This document shows, piece after piece, positions 11,007 through 23,089 of a DNA stretch of 64,000 nt. Below the pieces are notes generated by a model. The model was given only the letters and a program-made list of their open reading frames with translations, did no database searches and was not told the origin of the DNA. Source of the stretch: Benincasa hispida (lineage: Eukaryota; Streptophyta; Magnoliopsida; Cucurbitales; Cucurbitaceae). The stretch's first letter is position 1. Each line of letters begins with the position of its first letter. The position numbers and the translations under genes are program-made. Where the stretch lies: assembly GCF_009727055.1 (NCBI RefSeq), contig NC_052359.1, positions 19,532,167-19,596,166 of the forward strand, in the 5' to 3' direction.

Positions 11007-13379
11007 CTAAGACCAACAGACGAAAGCTAGTTACGGTGTTAGATAACGATTTCGTTTTAGTATTTATAGGGGCTTGAAAAAGATTTGCTTGTTATTTCCT
11101 AGAATTGACTTAATTTTTTTCCCTAATATTTTTTTTTATTCCTATATCTCTTTCTTTGTTTCTGATAGTTGTGACATTCATTTATTTGTAAAGTTAGTTT
11201 GATATGTGATTATATATGTAAGTTTGTTGATTAAAGGGTTGGCTAAGCTTCACTTATGATTCTTTGACCTAGGTACCCATTCTTTTTTCGTCTCGGATCT
11301 CCACTAAAAAAGTGTGAAATTTTCATCGAAATAAGCATCGCCTAATAACTATGATAACTATGGCGTGATAATTAAGATTTCGTTTGATAATCATTTCATT
11401 TTTTGTTTTTTATTTTTGAAAATTAAACATATTTTCTTTCTATTTCCTACCATGATTTGCATATTTCTTAAATACTATGGTTGAATTTTTAGCTAAGTCT
11501 TGAAAACCAAAACAAGTTTTTAAAAGCTATTGTTTTAGTTTTCAAAATTTGGTTTGGTTTTTTAAACCATGGATAAAAAAAAGATTACAAATGAAGAAAT
11601 TAGAGATGAAAATAATGTTTATAGGCTAAATTTTTAAAATAAAAAAAATAAAAAATCAAATAATTTTTAAACAAACTTTAGGTTTATAAAATTATGTTCT
11701 CATTCTACTTCATTGAAAAAGATATAAAATTCTGTTCTCATTCAATTTTGTGGAAAAAAAAAAAAAAAAAGCTTCTCATTATTTTTATGTACTACCGAAG
11801 GGGGAAAAATAGGGCCTTCTCTTATTATTTTCTTATTTATTCTTTTTAAGATTCGTTTAATGATATTTATTATTTTCAATGTGGAATGCAATATCTTTTA
11901 TAATTAAAAAAATTATACCAAATTTGCTATTTTCAAAGTTATATTTTATAAATTATTTTGGGCAATTATGGACCAAAGGATATATTCAAACGAGACAAGC
12001 TTGAAATACTATGAACACTAGACCAAGAGATACAAAAATAGACCTCGATTTTTTTATCCCGACCTCTTGGTCTCCAACAGACGAAGATTGTCGAGGTGGA
12101 TCAAATATATTTATAATATTAATCTAAATCATTACTATTGAGACTGGATTGAACCACAAAGAACCATTGTAGAATTTATATAAGCTAAATTTATCTATAG
12201 AAAGCAATAAAGGGGGGGAGGAAGAGGGGGAGGTTTGCGAATGATGAGTAAACAAAAAATGTATAAAGTAAAGTATAGAAAGTAAGATAGTTTGTGTGTA
12301 AGAAAGATAGCACGAGATCACCTATCTGATTTAAAGATGGTTAGGCTACTTATGATCTAGTTCATTGATTTATCACAAAAATATGGTTACTTAATTCAAA
12401 ATCCAATTGATTGATTTGGTAATGTGGCTCCCTTCGTAACAACATATCAATTCCTAAATCAACTAAATAACTGTCATGCATAACCTAGCTAGTTAATGAC
12501 ATCTTGAATTGATTAGAGAATAGAATAAATAATTCAAGTTAAACCTAACATTTTTCTATTTTGTAGATCTCATTATCTTTAGTTATGATAACCTTGATAA
12601 AGCCATAAATTAAACCACACATATAACTTGACCTATTTGCTACTAAATTTAAGCATGCCTTTGTTAAAATAATTACAAAACTCCGTCATACATGAGCAAC
12701 CTATAATTTAGACAACTAATTTGTCGTATTAATCGAACATACATTGCTCACAAAATCAAAACAAAGAATAAAAACTAGAAAATTAGAGAAACCCATAATG
12801 TTTCATAGATAAATCTCACAAAACCATATGTACAAGTCCAACTAATCTCTAAATAAGAGTTTTAGAGCAAGCCGGACATTGAACCTTGATTTCCAAAGCC
12901 AAAATTGTCAATGATATAACAAAAACAAAGAAATTTCATGGATTTTGACTAAAACTTTCCAAACCATACTAAAACTCTCTAAAATTATTCACATCGGACT
13001 CTAAAATAGAAGAGATATATTTATAGAAATTATGCCAACATTGCGATGTTCTAAAGTAGTATTGCAACGTTGCTTGAAAAAGTGTAGTGCTTCATAGAGT
13101 TGCAATGCTATTCTTTATAAGCTCAGTAACGTTGCAATGCTACCATTTTGTTTTCAAGCATTGAGTTGCTGCACCACCTAGCGTTGCCTTCAAGGTATTT
13201 TGGTAATTTCCTTTTCAATTTGCTCCAAAAAGCTCCAAATGAAACCAAAATCGCTTGTAATACTCTAGAATGCATGCAATGTTTGATTTTCTACAAATAT
13301 AAACATTTAAGCATATCAAACACCTCAAACCAACAAGATTAGAGCATTTAAAATAACTCATTTAGAAAACTATTAGCCT
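11007..13379. other. Intergenic, AT-rich; no gene seen
   Basis: Contains the 3' flank of KDSB, a degraded Tourist-like MITE (11376-11679) and an A run at 11755-11770. The stretch at 12120-13340 has short GTTGCAATGCTA-type repeats (13030-13145) and looks like old retroelement DNA, but I see no protein motif or clear LTR ends. Confidence 0.5.
11376..11679. repeat. Degraded Tourist-like MITE
   Basis: The left end GATTTCGTTTGATAATCATTT follows a TAA. The right end is approximate (TTTTTAAACAAACTTT). The interior (TTTTTGAAAATTAA, ATGATTTGCATATTTCTTAA) matches the copies at 5771 and 24636. Confidence 0.55.
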
Positions 13380-14043
13380 CGACCATGTTGAGGCCGAGGA
13401 GCCCAATTTGTTAAATGGGTGGTCCATTAGGTATAGGATACCTTTGGTTTGACTTTTCTCTTAAGGAGAATGATAGAGACCTAGGTCAAACATTACTATA
13501 AATACATTGTTATAATTCTTAGAGGGGTAACTGAAAACTCATTGTCAACCTCCTTAATTTCCACACATTTTCACTTTTTAACTTAAGCATCAAAATGTGT
13601 GTGCCAAGTACCACGGTATAGGGGTGTGCATAGGCCGGGTTAGGCCGGGTTGGAAGATTTTTGTGGACTAACCAGAAAATTTGGATTGGCTAATAATGAA
13701 CTCTATTAGTTCTTTTTTGGAAGGTCAACCCAACCCAACCCAAACCAAAATTTCCGAGTTGGGTCACCGGTACTTTTTTTTTTTTTTTTTAATTTGACTA
13801 TTTTTTTCCGTTCTTATATATATATATATTGGGGTCGGGTCGGGTCAGCCCGACCCTAAAATGGGGTAACCCTTGACCCAACTCGAATTTAATATTTTTT
13901 TAACATTTTTAACTCAACCCAACCCAAAATAAAATCTAATCCAACCGGTTTGGGTTGGGTAGTCCGGATTGGTCGGGTTACCGGATTTTTTGAATACCCC
14001 TACCACGGTTTACACATTTTCTCCTTTGAGACCATGTTCTTTA
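13380..14043 (+). repeat. Ty3/gypsy-type LTR fragment, interrupted by a hAT-like MITE
   Basis: Contains a TATA-like ACTATAAATAC at about 13497-13507 and then a TAACTTAAGCATCAAAATG-type segment, also seen in the LTR fragment at 50200-50640 (TGACTTAAGCATCAAAATGG). This layout is that of the promoter/R-U5 part of a gypsy LTR. The segment resumes after the MITE at 14002. No coding region is attached. Confidence 0.5.
13618..14001. repeat. hAT-like MITE with 8-bp TSD
   Basis: ACCACGGT occurs at 13610-13617 and again at 14002-14009, a perfect 8-bp TSD. Ends are TAGGGGTGTGCA and, inverted, AGGGGTATTCA. The interior is made of inverted CCGGGTTAGG / CAACCCAACCC blocks able to form a strong hairpin, plus a T run (13772-13790). 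Length is 384 bp, non-coding. Confidence 0.85.
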
Positions 14044-15667
14044 TGCTGGGATTGGTATCCTAAATCTCTTATATTCTCGTAATTTGTAAACTTGTGTAAA
14101 CAAATTGATATTAATAAAATAATCGTTATTTTATATGTACATTAACTTAATCCAATAAACTAAGGTCCTATGTTATTTTATAAAGCTTAAACATGTATGT
14201 GGAGTCATACAGGTAGATCATGTTTAAGTAATAACCTGAACAGTAGTAGATGGATAAGACTGGGTACCTTATTTTAGTATCTATGGCCTACTTTGTAATT
14301 GTTACAATTGTTGTAAAGTATTACAAATGACCTGATTTTGATAATTCATGTGGAGATATGTGAAGTGGGTTATCATATACAAAGAATTTTTATAAAACTG
14401 GACCACAGAATGATTAGTCTCTCTTTATAACACCATTATTAGAAGAGCCACATTTCACTAGGAGATGACTTGACCTTAATCTTGAATGAGTTGTGAACTT
14501 CTGCTTATGAGTGAGGTCATTTTGATTTGCATGGGTGAGAGTGGTCAGATTCACCTACTCAATATACCTATCATTTTGGGGATTCTTCTGAATGGGGAGT
14601 TGGCAACTCAACTACACAAGATGGAGTTCACTTCTTCACTTTATTAGGGTAAGTAGATGAATTGCTCCCTTAAGGATTGATTCCGAGTCTTGAACAATGA
14701 GGACCCTCACTCTCTCATTGACCAGAGAGGGATTTATTTATAGTTGGGTTATGACTAATTGTTCATTAGAGGGATCAATGGAACTTAAGAAGTTAGATGT
14801 AACTACAGGGATAAAACGGTAATTTTGACCCAATTGTACTTACGAGCAATTCGTGAAAGATCAATACACTATTAATTAGTTATATCTAATGGACACAAAA
14901 AATATATTTATAGTGCGAAGAGTGCAGATGTTGGTCTTTAATGTCAGTTAATGAATGTTGATTAATTTGGTTAAAGAGTTTAATCAATTAATCTCGTATT
15001 ATTGGAGCTTTAATCTGTAGGTCTATAAGGTCTCCTCGTTAGATCTTTAATGAGAATCAAATTAATTTTGGATTAATTTGAATTGTTCAAATTAATTAAA
15101 GAGAATTAATTGTATGAGATATAATTAATATAATGTATGTTGGTACATTATAAAGTATAATGTATGTTGCTACATTATAAAGTATAATGTATGTGATACA
15201 TTATAATATAAAGTTTTTGTGAGAGAAATCAATATTTGAATCACATTCAAATATTAATTATATGAATGTGATTCATATAAAAAACTATATGTTAAATCTA
15301 ATATGAATATGATTTATATTAATACTATAGGTTATATGAGAGAATAATAAACTATAAGTTATATTATATGTGATATAATAAATTATATGTTATATATTAT
15401 ATGAGATATAATATATAGTTTAATTATATTAATCAATTAATGTAATTATTAAAATTGATTTTTGAATTTTGAATTCAAGATAATAACTCCTTAGGAAGTT
15501 ATTTTTGTAACCAAGTGGGAGTTATTTCCCCCATTCACATATTCTCAAAAAAAAAAAAAATGGTTTTTATGGAGAGGAAGAGGTTGATACGTTTTCTTTT
15601 AAGGTGTAGAAGAGTTTTGCTCGCCCTCATCTTTTTCTTTCCTCTGACATCTCTCTCTAGATCTCTT
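14044..15667 (+). repeat. Copia-type LTR, 3' end missing, joined to CACTA transposase
   Basis: Begins TGCTGGGATTGGTATCCTAA, corresponding to the TGTTGGG...CCTAA start of the LTRs at 40848 (+) and, inverted, 37845, 40053 and 63465. It shares their inner blocks (for example TTGTTCATTAGAGGGATCAA at about 14759 and CTACACAAGATGGA). The 3' terminus of those LTRs is absent. Sequence changes to transposase coding near 15668, so no TSD can be read. Confidence 0.7.
15130..15207. repeat. Three 27-bp near-palindromic tandem repeats inside the LTR
   Basis: TAATGTATGTTGGTACATTATAAAG-type units begin at 15131, 15158 and 15185. Each unit is itself nearly palindromic (TAATGTATG...ACATTATA). Confidence 0.8.
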
Positions 15668-16832
15668 CTGAACCTAGGAATCTTCGTTTAGTATTGTTAG
15701 CTGATGAAGTAAATCCACATGGTGAAATAAGTTCTAAATATAGTTGTTTGCCTGTAGTGATGGTTATTTATAATATTCCATCATGGTTGTGTATGAAAAG
15801 AAAGTACATGATGCTATCAATGTTGATTTTGGGTCGAAAACAACCAGGAGACGACATTGACACATACTTAGCACCACTAATTGAAGATTTAAAACTTTTA
15901 TGGGAAAGTGGTATTGAATGTTATGATGCTTATCAAGAAGAACTATTCAACTTACGGTCAGTTTTGTTGTAGACAATCGACGATTTTCCTACATATGGTA
16001 ACCTAAGTGGATGTTGTGTGAAAGGATATAAGGTGTGTATAATTTGTGGAGACAATATGTCTTCTATAAGATTTAAATATGGGGAAAATGGCATACCTTG
16101 GACATCGAAGATGTTGTGTGAAAGGGTATAAGGTGTGTCTAATTTGTGGAGACAATACGTCTTCTATAAGATTGAAATATGGAGAAAAATGGCATACCTT
16201 GGACATTGAAGATTTCTAGCATGAAATCATCCGTACCGGCACCAAAAAAAGTCATTTAACGGTCAAAAGAAACTTGGTACAATTCTAGAACCACTGTTTG
16301 GAGAGGCTATATCTTTAAAAATCAAATATATTAAATTTCCTAAAGGAAAGAAGAACAATAAAAAGCAAACCACGAAAGGAAGTTCAAAGATTTGTTGGAA
16401 CAGGTTGTCTTCTTTTTTCAGTTGCCATACTGGAAAGATCTTCATATCAGGCATTGTTTAGACGTGATCTTCATTGAAAAAAATGTTTGCATGAATATCT
16501 TAGGTATATTTCTTGATATTCCAGAGAAAAGTGAGGATGGATTGAATGTTAGACGTGATTTAGTTCATTTAAAAATTCGACCAGAGCTTGAACCTGTTAT
16601 CAGTGACAAAAAAAATCTTCATTCCTCCCGCGTGTTATACTCTTACAAAGGAAGAAAAACGTTGTGTTTTAAAGATACTGTCAGAAATAAAAGTTCCTGA
16701 AGGTTACTTTTCGAATGTTAAAAACCTTGTATCGATGAAAAATTTAAAGCTTAATAGTTTAAAATCTCACGATTGTCATGTGCTCTTGTAACAATTATTT
16801 TCTATTGCGATAAGATCAGTGCTACCAAAACA
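15668..16832 (+). pseudogene. CACTA TNP2 transposase, N-terminal half, broken
   Basis: The reading starts EPRNLRLVLLADEVNPHG, then KYSCLPVVMVIYNIPSWLC, KRKYMMLSMLI, DDIDTYLAPLIEDLKLLW and TIDDFPTYGNLSGC, all blocks of the Transposase_tnp2 family that cuts and pastes CACTA elements. After a 100-bp tandem duplication (16011-16211) and frameshifts come LPYWKDLHIRHCLDVIFIEK, NVCMNILGIFLDIPEK, YTLTKEEKRC, VPEGYFSN and LKSHDCHVLL, ending at a variant of VLPKHV. Stops at 15972 and elsewhere rule out function. The middle and C-terminal part is replaced by gypsy DNA. Confidence 0.88.
16011..16211. repeat. 100-bp tandem duplication inside the transposase
   Basis: ATGTTGTGTGAAAGG begins at 16011 and again at 16111. 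The two copies run to TGGACATCGAAG and TGGACATTGAAG and differ at only a few positions, so the duplication is fairly recent. Confidence 0.9.
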
Positions 16833-19355
16833 TGTTTGCACTCGCGATGCTTGTTGAATGCAAAGCTAGAGGTCCTTCTAGGATCCTTGCAAACACTCAC
16901 AAAGAAAGCTACTTAGATCGAACTTAGAATCTATGATAGTCACTCTTAGATCCTAAGACAACTCACTCTAGAATTAGTTTGATCAAGACTAATCCAATGA
17001 ATTGATTTAAATATCAAATCTAAAGCAAGATTTGAAAGAAAAAGACAACACCAAATGGTTGAATAAGCACAAGCTTTTTACTATTGATAATCTGAGTTTT
17101 GAAGAACATTACAAGCCATTTTATAGGCCAAATGGTCGTGGATGCAAGAAACTCAAAAGTCATTCAAATACAATTAATTGCAAATTATAGAAAATAACAC
17201 CTAGAAACTTGAAACTTAATTGCATACTAAAATATAAGTCCAAATGTAAAACTAGGAATGTAGAAAGTCTTTCAATTACCTTAAATATCTCCTCTAGAAG
17301 GTGACAAAGTAGATATGCAAGTTTGACAAGGTTTGACATCACATGTCCCCATGCAGTGCACACTTAACAACATTTTCTTCACAAAATCTGCATACTTTTT
17401 TTTACCACCATGTCATCTTCCAAATTATAGGACTTTTCCCATGCCATCTTCATGTCATTCTCTTCTTGACTCATTGAACTAACATTATATATAACTTTGG
17501 TCTCAAAATTATTTGTCGGTTCTTGTGAATTTGCTAATTTTTAAAGATGTAGTGTGAATGCCTCTTGAATCTTCTTTGCCTTGCTTCTTGTAATTGGTCC
17601 TTTAGGTACATGCAATGGTTCAATGGTTGAGTTCATATCATCCCCCCTTTCTTTAAAAGGATTTGTCCTTAAATCAAGGTCTTCATTCCCTACATTAAAA
17701 GGAGTCAAATCAACCACATTGAAAGTAGAACTTACGTTGTACTCACCTCGAAGATCCAATTTGTAGGCATTATCATTGATCTGCTTTATCACTTGAAATG
17801 GACCATCTCCTTTTGGTTGAAGTTTAGACATATTTTGATCTGGAAACCTTTCCTTTCATAGATGTACCTAAACCTAATCACAGGGTTTAAAAATCATTTT
17901 CTTTCTCCCTTGGTTCTTGCTATTGACAAGTTTTTTATTCTTCTTTTCAATCCTTTCTTTGACTTATTTATGCAAATTTTTGATATATTCCGCTCTTGAA
18001 ACAACTGCATCACCAGTACACATATTAGCTGGCAAGGGTGACAAATCTAACGGAGTTAATGGATTAAAGCCATACACAACCTCAAAAGGTGAAAAATGAG
18101 TGGTGCTATGTATTGCTCTATTGTAAGAAAACTCTACAAAAGGTAGAGTATCCTCCCAAGACTTGAGATTTTTAGACATTAATGACCTAAGCAAAGTTCT
18201 CAATGTTCTATTAACCACCTTAGTTTGCCCATCGGTTTGTGGGTGACAAGTTGTTGAAAACAAAAGCTTAGTTCCCAACTTACCCTACAAAACTTTCCAA
18301 AAATGACTTAAAATTTTGCATCTCTATCACTAACAATGGTCTTAGGAATTCCATGCAATCTGACCACTTCCCTAAAGAAAAGATTAGCTATGTTAATAGC
18401 ATCATCTGTTTTATTACATGGTATGAAATGTGTCATTTTACTAAACCTATCAACTACCACAAAAATGCTATCATGATGTCTCATAGTCTTTGGTAGTCCT
18501 AAACAAAATCCATGCTAATGTCAACCCAAGGTTCACTAGAAATATCTAAAGGTGTGTAAAGATCATGTGGTTGTGTCTTAGACTTAGCCTCCTTATATTT
18601 GAAACATTGTTTGCACATTTTATTCACATCCTTTCTCATTTTTAACCAATAAAAATGTTCAGCCAACATGTTATATGTTTTAAATTCCCCAAAATGCCCT
18701 ATTAATCCTCCCCCATGAGCTTCCTTCACAAGCAACTCTCGAATGGAACACTTAGGGATACAAAGTTTTCCTTTCCTAAAAAGCGTTTCATCAAACACAA
18801 TATAATCATGCACGTTTTTCCCTTCTAAACATTGAATATACACATCATGAAATTCAGATGTCTATTTTGTACAAATCAATCATGTGTTTAAAACCAAGAA
18901 TTTTTGCACTAAGGGAAGAAAACAATGCATACCTTCTTGATAATGCATCAGCCACCACAATATCCTTACATTTCTTGTAATGAATGACATATGGAAATGT
19001 CTCAATGAACTCTATCCATTTAGCATGCCTCTTGTTCAACTTTGTTTGGCTTTTGAGGTGCTTCAAGCTTTCATGATCCGTGTGGAAGACAAACTCTTTT
19101 GGCCACAAGTAATGTTGCTAAACTTGCAAAGCCCTTACAAATACATGTAATTCCTTATCATATATGGGGTAGCTAAGTTGTGCTCCATTTAGCTTTTCAC
19201 TAAAGAACATGATTGGCCTCTTTTCTTGAATCAAAACAGCTCCAATCCCTATCCCACTTGCATCACATTCAATTTCAAAAGATTGGTCAAAGTTAGGTAA
19301 AGTAAGACAAGGTGCATTAGTCAATTTATCTTTCAATTCATTTAAATAGAATAGG
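16833..19355 (-). pseudogene. Ty3/gypsy pol fragment: RNase H, integrase, C-terminal domain
   Basis: On the - strand: RNase H (19336-19118, [20 protein letters not shown]; 19108-18854, [20 protein letters not shown] and [11 protein letters not shown]); integrase zinc-binding domain (18843-18499, EAHGGGLIGHFG, HFYWLKMRKDV, C-x2-C); integrase core (18278-17964, [15 protein letters not shown] and [16 protein letters not shown]); integrase C-terminal domain (17831-17541, LQPKGDGPFQVI, NVVDLTPF). RT and everything upstream are missing. At 17540-16833 the - strand continues into 3' non-coding sequence. Stops and gaps break the reading. It lies inside the CACTA coding region in opposite orientation. 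Confidence 0.88.
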
Positions 19356-19623
19356 TCTCAAGTCTGAATCTTTTATACTAGTAACCCAAGCAAGACAAGT
19401 ATTTTATGTTGAGGATCCAAGTGATGTTAGATGGTCAATTGTGCTTACCCCACCATAAAGGGACTTTGAAGATAGATATAATGACGACGAACTTGGAGAT
19501 ACAATATTACACTGTCAAGGAATACCCAATGATATGTCGAATGTTGATGTACATAATGACTTGGATGACAACATGTCAACATATGTACGATCGAATTGTG
19601 AAGACACATGGATACCTACATAA
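19356..19623 (+). pseudogene. CACTA transposase C-terminal piece (DUF4216-like)
   Basis: The reading contains VTQARQVFYVEDPSDVRW, the SQAxQVFYVxD block at the C-terminus of plant CACTA transposases, followed by DRYNDDELGDTILHCQG and an acidic NDLDDN tail. A stop after LTPP breaks the frame. It is the far side of the transposase split by the gypsy fragment; the central transposase part is deleted. Confidence 0.8.
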
Positions 19624-19776
19624 CATTTTACATGTAGGTTCTATATTGTGTAATATGATACTTATTTTTTTAATTTATAATTTTCATCAATCACATTTGA
19701 TTTTTTGTTTGCTTAATATGTATACAATGCTAATTGTTTCTTAAATTTGATTACTAGTTTTTTATTTATACACCAC

Positions 19777-21308
19777 ATGGAGCATAATACAATGGGTGAC
19801 GAAGATTTAGAGCTTGGTGACAAAGAAATAGTAGTTGTTAGGTCAAATGAAACCACCAATCAAAAGAAGAGAGAACGGGGAGCTACTATTATATTTGATA
19901 TAACACGTATTAGGAGTGCGGGAGAAAAGAAGTTTGTGGAATATAATGAAGATGGCGTACCCATTGATGAAAATGGAGCTAAGTTAAAGTCTTTCATTGG
20001 GTCCTCTACGCATTTTCATGTACCTATTATATATACATCTTGGAAACGTGTGCCTATTGAGTTGAAAGATAAGATATATAGTATAGTTGAGTTATATATA
20101 TTCAACTTTTTATCTTGATAATATTGTAGATGTATATGTAATGTTTTCACTAACTTTTCAATGTTTAGGCCGCCTTTGTAATTGATACAAGATCTAGGAA
20201 GAACATTTATGAAAACTGCAAGCATAGCTTTTTGTTAGTTTAAGAATTGGTTAACAACAAAATACATTATATCATTTAAAGATGAACCTCAACTTCTAAT
20301 AAATCCACCAGAAAAGTATTCATTTATTGATCAAAGTCATTGGGAAGAATTTGTAAGATCGAGATTTTGTGTAAAGTTTCATGTATGAATAATGTTTTCA
20401 TTTTAATTTTATAAATATTTGTATAGGAAAAAAGATGCTTGCATAGGAATACGACAATAATCATTATTGTATATATTTGTATAGGAAAAAAGACGCTTGC
20501 AGCAAGAACGCCAATCATTATTGTATATGTTTGTATGGGAAAAAAAACTATTAAAAATCATTACGTTTGTATAGGAAAAAAGACGCTTGCAACAAAAGCG
20601 ATCTAAGAATAAGTACAATCATCAATTTCAAAGAAAGGTTATGCTAACCTTGTTGAGAAGATGGTATGAATTTAGTATATGTTCTCACGATTCCTAAATT
20701 TCTCACAATATCTAATTTTTTTCATCATTTGAATGTAGAAGAAAGTATCTTCAAATGAAAGAGATTTCGATCGAGCTAACCTGTGGAAGAAGGCTCGAGT
20801 TAATAAGAAAGGAGAATACAACAATAAAGATGTTCAAGAAGTCGCCAATCGAATAGTAAGATAAGTATTAAATCTACATGAAGTATATGACATATAGCTT
20901 AATTATATTAAATTTCATTTTTTTTAGGATGAGATCTCAAAGAATAATACAGATCCATTGTGCCACAAACATCACTCTCCCAATGATGTTTTAACACAAG
21001 TTTTGGGTACTCAAGAAAGGCACGGGCATGTGCGTGGGGTTGGCGGTTTTGTTACTCCAATGGCTTTCTTTCATACAGTGAAACAAAAATCAAAACATGG
21101 AAAGGATGAAAACAAGAAAATTGTAAGTGGGAATGAAGCACTTCGTCAATGTGTTAGAGTATTAGAAGTTTGTCTTCAAATGTCATCTTCTACAACATTT
21201 TTTGGACATGAAAGTTGCTCCAGGAAATTTTTATCAGATGAGATCGAATCTCAAGATAAACAAAAAGAGAAGATTAAGGTGGAGGAGATTAAGTCCCCAG
21301 AGATATGA
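19777..21308 (+). pseudogene. CACTA second ORF (Transposase_24-like), with introns or breaks
   Basis: The first block (19777-20118) has an acidic start (MEHNTMGDEDLELGDKE), then RGATIIFDITRIRSAGEKK, EYNEDGVPIDENGAKL and SFIGSSTHFHVPIIY, the pattern of the second protein of plant CACTA elements. A later block (20958-21308) has PNDVLTQVLGTQERHGHVRG and VGGFVTPMAFF, the same family. The stretch between holds intron-like AT-rich DNA and four repeats of TTTGTATAGGAAAAAAGACG (starts 20418, 20476, 20530, 20566) in what should be an ERRAKNKYNHR-type region. Confidence 0.75.
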
Positions 21309-21467
21309 AGAGATAAGATAAAAGTGAATGTAAATTGCAACGCATAAGATTTGAAAATCTTTAAGGTAAGTGACACTAATAAAATCAATCAAGTTCATCA
21401 AATGTCTAATTTTTCTGCTTTATATACTTTTGTTGCTATGATTTTGTTGCATTAGGAGAAATATTCA

Positions 21468-22606
21468 ATGGAAATAACTAAGAAAAAAGAAGTTAGTGAC
21501 TCAACATCGGTTCTTCCGGTATCTTTGAAATCCATTCTTAGATATGATGAGAAGGTGATGGCCAAAGAGTCTAGTATTTCTTTACAACTTTCAGTTGGGC
21601 TTTTTGGCATCAGTCAAATGAGTTGCGTCTTGCGAGAGGACATAATTAACTTTTGTAACATGGATGAAGTCAAGACAATGACTTTGGTGGCTTATATGGC
21701 GTCAGTAATGTTATTACTTTTATAGACTTTAGTTTTGACGTTTCTTTCCAATTTTGGTCATCTATATTTATGTTATAAATCTTTTGTAGGTACTTGTACT
21801 CATCCTTTGTTGATTCAAAGGAAAGTTCACAATACACTTTTGTAGGTACTTGTACTCATCCTTTGTTGATTCAAAGGGGTAGACTGATGGTCTCAAAAGC
21901 AAACCAAATAGTTCTTGCTCATTTTAATCCTGGGTGAGTTAAAACACGTTTTGTTTTTATCAATTTCCATTAGTAATAAAAATACTAATTATATTTTATT
22001 AGCTAGTGGTCATTGGGCATTACTTGCTATAAATGCATACGATGATTCTATGTACTACCTAGACTCAATGTGGGCAAAATCACAGGTAGATATGAAATAT
22101 ATAACTGACATGTAAGTTAACCTTTTTCATTTGTAGTGTTTGTCTTAAAGTGTACTTTGCTTTAGAATTTGTGGCTATTTCTTGACAAATAGGGTAATTG
22201 CGGTATTTCAATCACAAAAGAATATTAAAAAATTTTGGAAGCATACCTTATGGAGAATAGTAAAGGCAAGTATAAATTAACAATGACAACTTATTCATCA
22301 TATTAAGTAGACATATAGTGCATAAGGATTACTTCATTCTTATTTACTGGTTTTTTCTTTGTAGTGTCCTTTACAAGTTGGGAATCGAATGTGGATACTA
22401 CGTCATGAGGTATATGAGGGATATTGTGACCAAAAGAAGTATTGTCATCTCAGATTTGGTATGTTACGTTATTTCGACATTTTAAATAGCATAGGAAAAA
22501 ATAGAATCCATTATAATATTTGGCCTTTATGTTTATAGATTGATATAAGGAACCCGTACTCACAAATCGAGTTAGACGAAGTGCGGATAGAGTTGGCTGA
22601 ATTTTA
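21468..22606 (+). pseudogene. CACTA-borne ULP1-type cysteine protease, active-site frameshift
   Basis: The ULP1 family removes SUMO-like tags, and many plant CACTA elements carry a copy. Visible blocks: GHWALLAINAYDDSMYYLDS (about 22005-22070, with catalytic H and D) and CGYYVMRYMRDIVTKRS (about 22390-22440, with catalytic C), then IDIRNPYSQIELDEVRIELAEF ending in a stop at about 22606. Just before the Cys the frame is shifted: GTTGGG is followed by AATCGAATGT, two bases short of the version at 43450-43475. An imperfect 56-bp tandem duplication (starts 21781 and 21837) is a second lesion. Introns are likely between blocks. Confidence 0.75.
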
Positions 22607-23089
22607 GGTCGCTACATGTGATTGTGGTTGGCCATTTTGGATGTGTTTGTTCCGGCTGATCAATTTCTGGATTTACTTCATATCCATATAGGTATAATAT
22701 ATTTTGGTATTGTTCAAATATGCACGGGGGAGGGAGGATAGTTTTAGATTGGTACATGTGATGGGTGTTATGTGGGTAGATGGATGGTTTTGATAGAAGT
22801 TTTGGAAATGTATTTTTTGAAATTCTTCATATTGGGTTGATTGTTAAAATTATGTTCCTTAGGTTGTACTATTGACAATGTTAAAGAAATTAAGTTTTTA
22901 TAAAAAGATGTTGGTGATTTTTGGTTGATATATAAGTTTGTCAATGCGTGTATATTGTTTATGTGATTGATGAATGTATATCATATATATACCAAATCTA
23001 GTTGTTGGATCAAAATACAGGAACAATTATAGGTAAAAATATCAACATTGTAGATTTTTCTAAAAAGATCACAAGTAAATTTCATGACT

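Noticed and set aside
20418..20600. Four spaced repeats that could suggest a CRISPR-like array
   Set aside because: Plant nuclear CACTA sequence; spacing is irregular (58, 54, 36) and the units are diverged coding repeats.
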